Assembly: GCA_023435265.1 (NCBI GenBank)
Contig: JAEYRZ010000033.1
Coordinates: forward strand, 1-14,402
Direction: 5' to 3'
Source of the DNA: Pseudomonadota bacterium
GTDB taxonomy: Bacteria; Desulfobacterota; Desulfobacteria; Desulfobacterales; Desulfosarcinaceae
Length of the DNA: 14,402 nt
Shown here: positions 1 to 6,655 of the stretch, piece after piece
Position numbering within the stretch: the first letter of the stretch is position 1
How the letters are laid out: each line of letters begins with the position of its first letter
Translations under genes and position numbers: made by a program
The notes under the pieces: model-generated
Seen by the model: only the letters and a program-made list of their open reading frames with translations
Database searches by the model: none
What the model was told of the DNA's origin: nothing

Positions 1-26
1 CCTAGCGAACTGGCCTGATATACACC

Positions 27-54
27 AAAAAAGCGGGCGGGGTTCCCCGCCCGC
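27..54 (-). terminator. Intrinsic terminator of the HEAT-repeat gene
   Basis: A perfect 10-bp GC-rich stem (arms 33-42 and 45-54, 2-base spacer) is followed, read on the minus strand, by six T residues (27-32). It lies 27 bases past the stop codon of the minus-strand HEAT-repeat gene. No T tract follows on the plus strand, so it is directional. Confidence 0.9.
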
Positions 55-81
55 GTCAACGCCGCCCCGGAAGAAGCTTCG

Positions 82-906
82 TCATTCCGCATCATCCTCC
101 GGATCGTCTTCCTCATATTCTTCGATCATCTCCACCATGGCCAGGGCTTCCATTGCGGTTTCTGAAATTTCGTCATCCTCGTGCTCGGCGAATTCTTCCA
201 GGATGTCTTCGGCTGCCTCCGGTCGGATCGCGGGTACCGCGGAAATGGCCGCCAGGAGCAGCGCCCGGTCTGTTTTCGACGATGAGAGCAGTTCGGTGAT
301 ATGCGGCCAGGCTTCCTTGAGCCCCCAGTTTCCCGCTGCGCAAACCGCCTGATAGTGGATTTCCAGGTCCTGGCTTTGCAGGGATTCAAGTATCTGATCC
401 TCGAATCCGCTGATGAATTGCATGCAAAAAACGGCAGTCAATCGCCAGTCGTCATCGTCGGAGGCGTATGCTTCACGAACTGCCTGGGTATGCCACTCTT
501 CCGGCGCATGGGCGGAAGCTTCCAGCAATTGCCGCCGCAGCTCGGCCGGGAGCTGCGGGTCCATATAAAGTTTGCGCAGCGTTTTCCTTGTCCGCTCGAA
601 CATCGCTTCGGAAATCATGATCTCTTCCGGATCCTCAAAACCCATTGTATCGGCGTGTTCAAGCGCCGTGCCCATGGAAAGGGCCGCCTCGCCGCGCAGT
701 TCGGCCGTTTCGCCGCTGTCACCGACTGTGTCCAACAATGTTTCGGCGATCGCGGTATTCATGACGCTATAATCTCCCGCCAGCTCGGCCGCCAGCAGCC
801 GATCGCCGGGGTCGGCCGACCGATCGCGCAAAACCGCCAAGAGCGTTTCGTCCGCCGTTTCGGGCCACTCCCACGAAGGCGTATTCGCTAACGTTTTCAA
901 GTCCAT
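82..906 (-). CDS. HEAT-repeat protein with acidic C-terminal tail
   Basis: This encodes a 274-residue soluble protein with no signal peptide or membrane segment. Most of it is paired amphipathic helices of about 30 residues, for example around residues 24-50, 125-150 and 180-260, with typical HEAT phrases such as 'DWRLTAVF' and 'EIHYQAVCAAGNWG'. HEAT-like proteins of this kind are usually protein-binding scaffolds, and no catalytic motif is visible. The last 16 or so residues are almost all Asp and Glu. The frame stays open upstream to 1152, but the ATG at 906 has a clear AGGAG eight bases before it and the upstream residues look like untranslated sequence, so I chose 906. The gene is transcribed alone, diverges from the glycoside hydrolase and ends at a strong terminator. 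The partner and process are unknown. Confidence 0.8.
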   Translation of the reverse strand: MDLKTLANTPSWEWPETADETLLAVLRDRSADPGDRLLAAELAGDYSVMNTAIAETLLDTVGDSGETAELRGEAALSMGTALEHADTMGFEDPEEIMISEAMFERTRKTLRKLYMDPQLPAELRRQLLEASAHAPEEWHTQAVREAYASDDDDWRLTAVFCMQFISGFEDQILESLQSQDLEIHYQAVCAAGNWGLKEAWPHITELLSSSKTDRALLLAAISAVPAIRPEAAEDILEEFAEHEDDEISETAMEALAMVEMIEEYEEDDPEDDAE

Positions 907-1280
907 GTGTATTCTCCTGATTGGTTTACCCGCTTTACTGGAGTCGCTTTTTGCCTGACTGCCCAAACCATAAAACACGAATTGCTGCAACATGTTTGTT
1001 GGTCGCAATCTGGCGGCGCCGCACCCGTTTGTCCAGCAATTTTCTCTAAAGCATTCCTTTAGATCAGACGATATCCAATCTGACAGGTTGTTCCGCATCG
1101 TCACGGCCTGTTGGCCGCATGTCCTGCGGTTACCCCGGATTAAAGGCCGCAATCGCCGGCCAAACCCGGAGGTTTGAAACCTGCCATCTTTACGCCATAT
1201 CAGTTTGGTGTTAAATTAATGGTGCGAAAGTTCTCACGGCCCGGTTGCGCGCCATTCAATGGTCACGGAGAGGAAGGCGC
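907..1280. other. Divergent intergenic region, 374 bases
   Basis: This gap separates the start codons of the HEAT-repeat gene (minus) and the glycoside hydrolase gene (plus) and must hold both promoters. A weak candidate for the plus-strand gene is TTTACG (1189-1194), a 16-base spacer and TTAAAT (1211-1216). I could not settle a minus-strand promoter. A small dyad, TCTAAAG-5-CTTTAGA (1045-1063), and AGGTTT-1-AAACCT (1170-1182) are present, but arms this short are expected by chance. No credible gene lies here. Confidence 0.5.
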
Positions 1281-2738
1281 ATGCGCGCAAGTTGCTTCAC
1301 GATTCCCCTGTCGCTCGCATTGACGCTCTTCTTGCTCCCGTGCGCCGGTGCTTCCGGCATCATTGGCGATCCGCCCGTTCAACAGACCGCTTCGGCGCTC
1401 CAGACCGCCGATCCTGTCCCTCTGATGGAATCTTCCCGACCCGGCCCGGGTCCGGCCGATGATCCGTCTGCCGCCGCAAGCGCCCTCTTACCGACGACGA
1501 TCCGCCTCGAAGCCGGACAATACAGACTCTATCGGAACGACCAGCCCTATTACATCAAGGGGGTCGGCGGCGACCGTTATCTGGAGCTTGCGGCGGCGGC
1601 CGGGGCCAATTCGGTGCGCCCCTGGGGTGCGCACCATGCCGGGAAAATGCTCGAAGAAGCGCAGAAGCTGGACATGTCGGTCCTGGTCGGATTCTGGCTG
1701 TCGCATGATGCCGGCCATTACGAACGCGAAGAGTACCGGGACAAAAAGTTCGCCGAAGTGCGCGAGGTCGTACAGCGCTACAAGCACCACCCCGCCCTTC
1801 TGATGTGGTCGCTGGGCAATGAAATCAACCTGCAGGGGGCGGGAACGCCGCTTGCCTGGCAATTCGTCAATGAACTGGCCGAGTATATCAAGTCGGAAGA
1901 TCCGGATCACCCGGTGATCACGGTGATTTCATACGACGAAACCTCTATGGACCTGATCGCCTGCCACGCACCGCAACTGGATGCCGTCGGCATCAATGCC
2001 TACCGATCGGTTTCCAGAGTGCACGAGATGGTTGAAAACTCTCTGTTCAGCGGCCCCTATCTCATCACCGAATGGGGGGTCGACGGGCATTGGGAGGTCG
2101 ACAAAACCACCTGGGGCAGCCCCATCGAACCCACGAGCACCCAGAAGGCCCAGGATTACCACCGGCGCTATGCGGAGCATATTCTGGCCAATAGTGATCG
2201 CTGCCTGGGATCTTACGTGTTTTTGTGGGGTCAGAAACAGGAGCGCACCGCAACCTGGTTCAGCATGTTCATCGAAAACATTCCGGGTTACGAAATCACT
2301 CAAGTCTCCAGCCCGGCCGTAGATGTTATGGGCTTTAACTGGTCGGGTGCGTGGCCCGAGAACCGGGCGCCGGAGGTCACCCGTATGACGATCAACCTGA
2401 GTTCCGCTTACGACGATATCGCACTGCATCCCGGTCAGCCGCTTATGGCCGCCGTGACGGCCTGGGATCCCGAGAACGATCGGTTGACCTATCTGTGGGA
2501 GTTGTTGGAAAAACCAACCGACCTGGGAGAAGGCGGCGCCTATGAGCGGCGCCCGAATCGGGTCGGGGACATGACCACCAGCAGTCAGCCGATGGTGATC
2601 CTGCGTGCTCCGCAAGCGCCCGGATTTTATCGCATGTTCGTTTATGTCTTCGACGAAAAAGGCCACGTCGGCACCGCCAACGTTCCGTTCAAGGTTCATC
2701 CCCTGCAGGGGATCGACACAATTGCCGACAGCCGCTGA
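1281..2738 (+). CDS. Exported glycoside hydrolase, GH2/GH5-like TIM barrel
   Basis: This encodes a 485-residue exported enzyme likely to cleave beta-glycosidic bonds in a polysaccharide; the substrate cannot be read from sequence. Residues 1-25 are a signal peptide (positive start, LALTLFLL core). A cysteine at 21 gives a poor lipobox (LLPC), so lipoprotein status is doubtful. A Pro/Ala/Ser linker to about 72 leads into a TIM barrel at 73-355. 'SLGNE' puts the acid/base at Glu181 and 'ITEWG' puts the nucleophile at Glu264, the clan GH-A retaining pattern. Trp115 and Tyr241 fit the usual active-site shell. Residues 362-473 form an Ig/PKD-like beta domain ('VTAWDPENDRLTYLWEL'). The ATG at 1281 follows GGAGAGGAAGG; an in-frame TTG at 1245 lacks a comparable site and would disturb the signal peptide. 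The nearest family by eye is the GH2 TIM-barrel domain without the usual GH2 N-terminal beta domains. Confidence 0.75.
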   Translation: MRASCFTIPLSLALTLFLLPCAGASGIIGDPPVQQTASALQTADPVPLMESSRPGPGPADDPSAAASALLPTTIRLEAGQYRLYRNDQPYYIKGVGGDRYLELAAAAGANSVRPWGAHHAGKMLEEAQKLDMSVLVGFWLSHDAGHYEREEYRDKKFAEVREVVQRYKHHPALLMWSLGNEINLQGAGTPLAWQFVNELAEYIKSEDPDHPVITVISYDETSMDLIACHAPQLDAVGINAYRSVSRVHEMVENSLFSGPYLITEWGVDGHWEVDKTTWGSPIEPTSTQKAQDYHRRYAEHILANSDRCLGSYVFLWGQKQERTATWFSMFIENIPGYEITQVSSPAVDVMGFNWSGAWPENRAPEVTRMTINLSSAYDDIALHPGQPLMAAVTAWDPENDRLTYLWELLEKPTDLGEGGAYERRPNRVGDMTTSSQPMVILRAPQAPGFYRMFVYVFDEKGHVGTANVPFKVHPLQGIDTIADSR

Positions 2739-2752
2739 ATTTCCGAAATTCA
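2736..2752. promoter_or_regulatory. 17-bp palindrome overlapping a stop codon
   Basis: TGAATTTCCGAAATTCA is an 8-1-8 perfect dyad. Its first three bases are the stop codon of the glycoside hydrolase gene. A one-base loop and AT-rich arms make it a poor RNA hairpin, so a protein-binding site is the more natural reading. It lies directly before the possible -35 of the DUF4412-like gene. No known regulator is assigned. Confidence 0.3.
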
Positions 2753-2780
2753 TTGCCAAAGAACGGCCCTTGTTTTAAAT
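2753..2780 (+). promoter_or_regulatory. Possible promoter of the DUF4412-like gene
   Basis: TTGCCA (2753-2758), a 16-base spacer and TTAAAT (2775-2780) loosely match a sigma-70 promoter, 80 bases before the start codon. The match is weak, and the gene could equally be read through from the glycoside hydrolase 122 bases upstream, since no terminator separates them. Confidence 0.25.
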
Positions 2781-2860
2781 CCTGCACGTTTTCGGAACTT
2801 GTACCAGACAGCTCTTCTTTCACATTGTGATACACTTCGAGCGAAGAAAGGAACGCCGGA

Positions 2861-3613
2861 ATGCAGCCGAATGCAAAACGTCCATTTTTCACCCTGATCT
2901 CCGCGGTGCTGTTGATCTGCGCCGCCGCAACCCAATCCGCGGCGGATCAGTACATCAAACAGAAACAACACACCGGCCCGTTCCAGGTCATGGGCCAGAA
3001 CCAACCGGCCAAAGACGAGATGAACGAGATCTGGATCAGCGGCCGCAAGGCGCGGTTCGATTCTCCCGAAAATTCTACGATCGTCGATATGGACAAGAAA
3101 ACCATGATCCTGATGGACCATGTCGAAAAGACTTACATCGAAACCCCCCTTGGGCAGATCCCGGGTATGAATGCTGCCGCGGATGAGGCATCGGGCGAAG
3201 ACAACCAGGAAATGCAGCAGGCGTTCCAGGCCATGGCGGCGATGATGAAGACGGAAACGCAGGTCGTCGATACCGGCGAGAAGAAAAAAATAAAAAGCTG
3301 GAACTGCCGCAAGTACGAGGTTACGATGAAGATGGGTATGGGGCAGGTCGTTTCGGAGGTATGGGCCACAGAAGATATCAAGATCGATCCGGAGGTCTTC
3401 CATGCCATGCAGGGTGCGCTGGCCGCCAATCAGCCCGGAATGTCCCAAACCACGGAGGAGATGAAAAAGATCAAAGGCTTCCAGGTTTTAGCAAACAGCA
3501 CGACGCAGACGATGGGCGCCACTGTGCAGTCCACCACCGAAGTACTGGAAGTGGCCACCAAAACCGCTCCCGCAAACCTTTTCAAGGTTCCTGCCGGCTA
3601 CAAGAAAGAGTAA
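2861..3613 (+). CDS. Periplasmic DUF4412-like protein
   Basis: This encodes a 250-residue exported protein of unknown function. Residues 1-28 form a Sec signal peptide (basic N-end, 'LISAVLLICAAA' core, likely cut after QSAA). The mature part resembles DUF4412: a beta-rich start with 'NEIWISGRKARFDS' followed by 'TIVDMDKKTMILMDHVEKTYIE', a Met- and Gln-rich helical middle (about 105-130), then 'KIKSWNCRKYEVTMKMGMGQVVSEVWATEDI'. That layout suggests a LolA/LppX-like half-barrel fold, which is an inference. There is one Cys in the mature region and no catalytic motif. AAAGGAA lies nine bases before the ATG. The gene follows the hydrolase on the same strand after 122 bases, so they may be co-transcribed, but no shared function can be shown. 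Confidence 0.65.
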   Translation: MQPNAKRPFFTLISAVLLICAAATQSAADQYIKQKQHTGPFQVMGQNQPAKDEMNEIWISGRKARFDSPENSTIVDMDKKTMILMDHVEKTYIETPLGQIPGMNAAADEASGEDNQEMQQAFQAMAAMMKTETQVVDTGEKKKIKSWNCRKYEVTMKMGMGQVVSEVWATEDIKIDPEVFHAMQGALAANQPGMSQTTEEMKKIKGFQVLANSTTQTMGATVQSTTEVLEVATKTAPANLFKVPAGYKKE

Positions 3614-3629
3614 AACCCGCTCTTTGTAA

Positions 3630-3659
3630 GCGATGCCCGGAACAACCACCGGGCATCGC
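3630..3659. terminator. Stem-loop between convergent genes
   Basis: A perfect 11-bp GC-rich stem (3630-3640 with 3649-3659, 8-base loop) lies 16 bases past the stop of the DUF4412-like gene and before the 3' end of the cad ATPase gene on the other strand. No T run follows on either strand, so it is a likely transcript end or mRNA-stabilising structure rather than a textbook intrinsic terminator. Confidence 0.5.
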
Positions 3660-3664
3660 AAGCG

Positions 3665-3691
3665 CCGCAGCGCCCTGTTCCGCCGCTGCGG
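3665..3691. terminator. Second stem-loop in the convergent gap
   Basis: CCGCAGCG (3665-3672) pairs with CGCTGCGG (3684-3691) around an 11-base loop. It lies 37 bases past the 3' end of the cad ATPase gene, read on the minus strand. There is no T tract. Together with the stem at 3630-3659 it fills most of the 115-base convergent gap. Confidence 0.3.
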
Positions 3692-3728
3692 GGAGTCCGC
3701 CTTCGAAGCCTGCCGAGCCTCAAGCCGT

Positions 3729-5855
3729 TCAGCGCACATGCCCGAGCGCCCGGGTAGCGTTCAATACGGCGACGAGCGCTGTCCCCATGTCGGCAAAAAC
3801 GGCTTCCCACATGCTGGCCAAGCCGAAGGCGCCGAAGCTCACAAAAACCATCTTGACGATCAACACCAGGGCGATGTTCTGCCAGACGATCCGATGCGTC
3901 CTGCGGGAAACGGCGATCGCTTCGGCCAATTTGTCCAGTGAATCGGTCATCAGGACCACATCGGCGGTTTCAATGGCGGCCGCCGTCCCCGCCCCGCCCA
4001 TGGCCACGCCGACATCGGCGCGGGCCAGAACCGGCGCATCGTTGATTCCGTCGCCCACAAACGCGAGCTTCCCGGAATGACCGCTTTCACGCAGCATCTG
4101 CTCGAGGCTGCGGACCTTTTCCTCCGGAAGCAGGTCGGCATGAAAGCGGTCCAGGTCGAGTTGCCGGGCAACCCGCTCCGCAGCGCACGTGTTGTCACCG
4201 GTGAGCATCGCGACCCTGGATACGCCGATGCGCCGCAGGCGCTCAATCGCCTCGCGGGCGCCATGCCGGAGCTGATCGCCGATGATGATGTAGCCGGCGT
4301 AGGTATCATCGACGACGACATGCGCGACCGTACCTTCCAGCGCGCATAGGGCGTGCTCGATTTTCTCGTGATGCAGAAGAGCATCGTTGCCCACCATGAT
4401 GCGATGCCCGTTCCATTGCGCACGAACCCCGCTGCCGGCGATGACCGTGTGTCCGGTCACCTGTCCGGGGTCGATGCTCCCGCCCTTTTCCTCGTAAGCG
4501 CGTACAATCGATATGGCAATCGGATGGCTGGAGTGCAGTTCCGCCGCGGCCGCGAAAGCGAGCAGCTGTTCCCGGGAATAGCCGTTCACCGCCACGACTT
4601 GATCCACAACGAAAACGCCGCGCGTCAAGGTCCCCGTCTTATCGAAGACCACCGTCTTCACCTTGGCCAGGGCATCGATGAAATTGGAGCCTTTAACCAG
4701 AATGCCGCTTCGCGAGGCGCGCCCGATGCCCCCGAAGTAGCCCAAGGGAATGCTGACCATCAAGGCGCACGGGCAGGAGATCACCAGCAGCACCAGGGCC
4801 CGGTAGATCCAGGCGGAGAAGTCCCCGGCCGGTGTCATGAGCGGCGGTATGAAAGCGATACCCGCCGCCAGCAGCACGACGGCCGGCGTGTAGAAACGGG
4901 CGAAGCGGGTGATGAATCGTTCTGTCTCGGCCTTACGGGCAGCGGCGTTTTGGACCAGTTCGAGGATTTTGACAATCGAAGATTCGCGGAACGGGCGCGT
5001 GACGCGAACCGCGAGCGCGCCCTGCAGGTTGATCGCCCCGGCCATTACGCTGTCGCCGGGTCCCGCCGCGGCCGGCAGAGATTCTCCGGTCAATGCGGCA
5101 TTGTTCACTTGGGAAACGCCGGAGAGCACCTCGCCGTCCAGCGGAATCTTTTCGCCCGGTTTCACGACGATCGTGCTGCCCACGCGAACCTGCTCGGGAG
5201 AAACCGATTTCAACCCGTCCGGCTGCTGCAGATGCGCGTAGTCCGGCCGGGCGGCTAGCAGCGCGCGGATGTTGCGCCGCGATCGGGAAACGGCTTTTTC
5301 CTGCAGCAGTTCGCCGATTTTGTAAAAGAGCATGACACCGACTGCTTCGGAGAAGGCCTGGATCGCGATGGCCCCGCTGGTGGCGATTACCATGAGCACG
5401 TTTTCATCAAAAAAATCGCCCCGGCGTATTGTGCGTACCGCTCCCCGGAACACGTTCCAACCGGCAAGCAGATAGGCCGCCAGTGCCGCCAGATCCTCGG
5501 GACCGGGGCCTTGGGAGGGCATGCTGCTGTCAAAGTAGAAATGGAGGATGAAGAGTGCACTCGAAACCGCTATGATACGCATATCGCGCGCCGGCCGGAA
5601 GCTTTCGGATTGGCCCGCCGAAGCGCGCTGGACGGATTCATCCTGGGGGATCAAATCGACGCCGGGATCGATGCGCTGCACCGTCTCGCGGACTTTGTTC
5701 ATATCGTCGGCCTTGACGTGCAAGGTGAGGCCGGCGAAGTCGAGGACCGCCTCGTGCACCCCCTCCGCTTGATTGAGACCGTTTTCGATTTTGGCTGCGC
5801 ATGCCGCACAGTCCAGGTTTCTGACCGTGAACCGTTTTAACGAAGTCGATGCCAT
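3729..5855 (-). CDS. cadA: Zn2+/Cd2+/Pb2+-exporting P1B-2 ATPase
   Basis: This encodes a 708-residue inner-membrane pump that exports divalent soft metals using ATP. In order: one heavy-metal-associated domain with metal-binding Cys16/Cys19 ('DCAAC'); membrane helices at about 92-172; the actuator loop with TGE (256-258); the CPC metal-site helix (361-363); phosphorylated Asp405 in DKTGTLT; the His-Pro motif at 444-445; the GDGINDAP hinge (601-608); and final helices. The C-terminal pattern N(X)7K(X)20DxG (Asn660, Lys668, Asp689, Gly691) fits the Zn/Cd/Pb-specific P1B-2 class exactly and argues against copper. Length is normal for CadA/ZntA. The ATG at 5855 has GGGAG five bases upstream; a GTG at 5861 would have no spacing. 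It starts 16 bases after the ArsR gene in the same operon. Whether Zn, Cd or Pb is the main substrate cannot be decided. Confidence 0.93.
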   Translation of the reverse strand: MASTSLKRFTVRNLDCAACAAKIENGLNQAEGVHEAVLDFAGLTLHVKADDMNKVRETVQRIDPGVDLIPQDESVQRASAGQSESFRPARDMRIIAVSSALFILHFYFDSSMPSQGPGPEDLAALAAYLLAGWNVFRGAVRTIRRGDFFDENVLMVIATSGAIAIQAFSEAVGVMLFYKIGELLQEKAVSRSRRNIRALLAARPDYAHLQQPDGLKSVSPEQVRVGSTIVVKPGEKIPLDGEVLSGVSQVNNAALTGESLPAAAGPGDSVMAGAINLQGALAVRVTRPFRESSIVKILELVQNAAARKAETERFITRFARFYTPAVVLLAAGIAFIPPLMTPAGDFSAWIYRALVLLVISCPCALMVSIPLGYFGGIGRASRSGILVKGSNFIDALAKVKTVVFDKTGTLTRGVFVVDQVVAVNGYSREQLLAFAAAAELHSSHPIAISIVRAYEEKGGSIDPGQVTGHTVIAGSGVRAQWNGHRIMVGNDALLHHEKIEHALCALEGTVAHVVVDDTYAGYIIIGDQLRHGAREAIERLRRIGVSRVAMLTGDNTCAAERVARQLDLDRFHADLLPEEKVRSLEQMLRESGHSGKLAFVGDGINDAPVLARADVGVAMGGAGTAAAIETADVVLMTDSLDKLAEAIAVSRRTHRIVWQNIALVLIVKMVFVSFGAFGLASMWEAVFADMGTALVAVLNATRALGHVR

Positions 5856-5871
5856 AATCACTCCCGGTTCC

Positions 5872-6246
5872 TCATTCGCCCAGGTGAACCATTCCCACGC
5901 GCAGGACCTCCCGAATATGCTGGTCCTGAATCGAGTAATAGACCACCTTTCCGTCCCGCCGCGATTTCACCACGCGCGCCTGCTTCAGCGTGCGCAATTG
6001 GTGCGACAGGGCCGATTGGCGCATATCGAGCAGGGCGCACAAATCGCATACGCACATTTCAGAACAGCTCAGCGCCCATAGGATCCCGATGCGCGTGCGA
6101 TCGCCGAACAGTTTGAAAAAATCGGCCAGATCGCCCAGCGCAGCGCCCGGCGGTAGCCGGCGGCTCACCGTTTGGATGATGTGAGGATGGATGCAGTTGA
6201 TTCCGCACACATCCAGCTGACGTTCGGATGCATTATCTGGATTCAT
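5872..6246 (-). CDS. cadC: CadC-like ArsR/SmtB metal-sensing repressor
   Basis: This encodes a 124-residue winged-helix repressor that should leave its operator on binding Cd, Pb or Zn. Helix 3/4 carries 'EMCVCDL' with Cys65 and Cys67, and the N-terminal arm has Cys14 and Cys18. Together these four cysteines match the alpha3N soft-metal site of CadC. The recognition helix is 'QSALSHQLRTLKQARVV' and the wing is 'RRDGKVVYYSI'. The C-terminus carries Asp108, His110, His121 and Glu124 in the exact DxH(X)10HxxE spacing of the alpha5 zinc site, so both regulatory sites look intact. The ATG at 6246 has AGAGGG four bases before it. The gene is the first in the operon with the P1B ATPase and lies directly downstream of a palindromic operator, so autoregulation is expected. 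The cadC symbol rests on motif match, not experiment; CmtR-like or ZiaR-like naming is possible. Confidence 0.9.
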   Translation of the reverse strand: MNPDNASERQLDVCGINCIHPHIIQTVSRRLPPGAALGDLADFFKLFGDRTRIGILWALSCSEMCVCDLCALLDMRQSALSHQLRTLKQARVVKSRRDGKVVYYSIQDQHIREVLRVGMVHLGE

Positions 6247-6260
6247 GGGGCCCTCTCTTT

Positions 6261-6288
6261 ATATGAACACTTGATCATATATTCATAT
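6261..6288. promoter_or_regulatory. ArsR/SmtB-type operator of the cad operon
   Basis: This is a 28-bp imperfect dyad with outer arms ATATGAA (6261-6267) and TTCATAT (6282-6288) and a TGATCA core (6272-6277). 22 of 28 positions are symmetric. The ATATGAA...TTCATAT shape is the known SmtB/CadC-family operator pattern. It covers the -10 box and part of the spacer of the cad promoter, which fits repression by blocking RNA polymerase. Confidence 0.85.
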
Positions 6289-6304
6289 TTGAGCTGCGCG
6301 TCAA
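6276..6304 (-). promoter_or_regulatory. Sigma-70 promoter of the cad operon
   Basis: On the minus strand TTGACG (6304-6299) is followed by a 17-base spacer and TATATG (6281-6276), 30 bases before the repressor start codon. The -35 is near consensus and the -10 lies inside the palindromic operator. Confidence 0.75.
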
Positions 6305-6370
6305 CTTTTATGTGGGGGGTGCTTGAGCCACGTTCGTCCGGTCCGCCGTTGCTTGCTTCGCGCAGGGCGT

Positions 6371-6444
6371 TCGAATGCAAATGTGACATGCTGAAAACGG
6401 GGCAGCGGTCGGTATCGGGGTCGCAGTCTCCAGAGCAACGCGTC
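6371..6444 (+). repeat. Dispersed repeat, left half only (copy 1)
   Basis: This 74-base stretch matches 9983-10056 at the same length, with roughly three quarters of bases identical by eye. Shared blocks include GACAT-C/G-CTGAAAACG near the start, GGTCGGTA in the middle and GCAACGCGTC at the end. It contains three hexamer units ending in TCG (6406-6423). The right arm seen in the second copy is absent: permease coding sequence begins within a few bases of the end of the match. The aligned part has no coding potential of its own. Confidence 0.6.
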
Positions 6445-6609
6445 GCCCCGGATTGGCTGATGGGCATCCTGTTCGGCATCGGCAGGATGGACGGCATGTG
6501 TCTGGGAGCGCGCTGTCAGAAGTTCGTTCCCGCGAGGGCGATCAAATGGGTGTTGGCCGGCATCATCGTCTTTACGGCTCTCAAATATGCTGCCGCGTTT
6601 CTGGAGTAG
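6443..6609 (+). pseudogene. C-terminal stump of a TauE/SafE (TSUP) permease gene
   Basis: The last 55 or so codons before the TAG at 6607 encode 'APDWLMGILFGIG', 'MCLGARCQKFVP' and a final hydrophobic helix 'IKWVLAGIIVFTALKYAAAF'. This is the usual C-terminal end of TSUP (sulfite exporter TauE/SafE) membrane proteins, which are normally around 250-300 residues. The preceding four to six helices are missing. Upstream, the frame runs into the dispersed repeat and then the cad promoter region. An ATG at 6388 would give a 73-residue hybrid but has no ribosome binding site. It is therefore most likely a non-functional remnant. The family call rests on sequence style over a short stretch. Confidence 0.6.
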
Positions 6610-6655
6610 CGACCCTTCGCGCAATGGTTCCCGAAACGACCGTCAGTGGAGACCT

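Noticed and set aside
301..891. 196-codon plus-strand frame inside the HEAT-repeat gene
   Set aside because: It is Arg-rich and composition-driven; the minus-strand frame has the ribosome binding site, terminator and helical repeats.
1045..1063. TCTAAAG-5-CTTTAGA dyad in the first divergent gap
   Set aside because: Seven-base arms with a free choice of loop size occur by chance several times in 14 kb, and no T tract or promoter fits it.
1929..2759. 276-codon minus-strand frame opposite the glycoside hydrolase
   Set aside because: It is antisense to a gene with signal peptide, barrel motifs and catalytic residues; the translated product looks random.
6172..6387. N-terminal part of a 145-codon plus-strand frame crossing the cad operator
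   Set aside because: It overlaps the repressor start, the operator and the promoter, and shows no resemblance to the permease stump that follows in frame.
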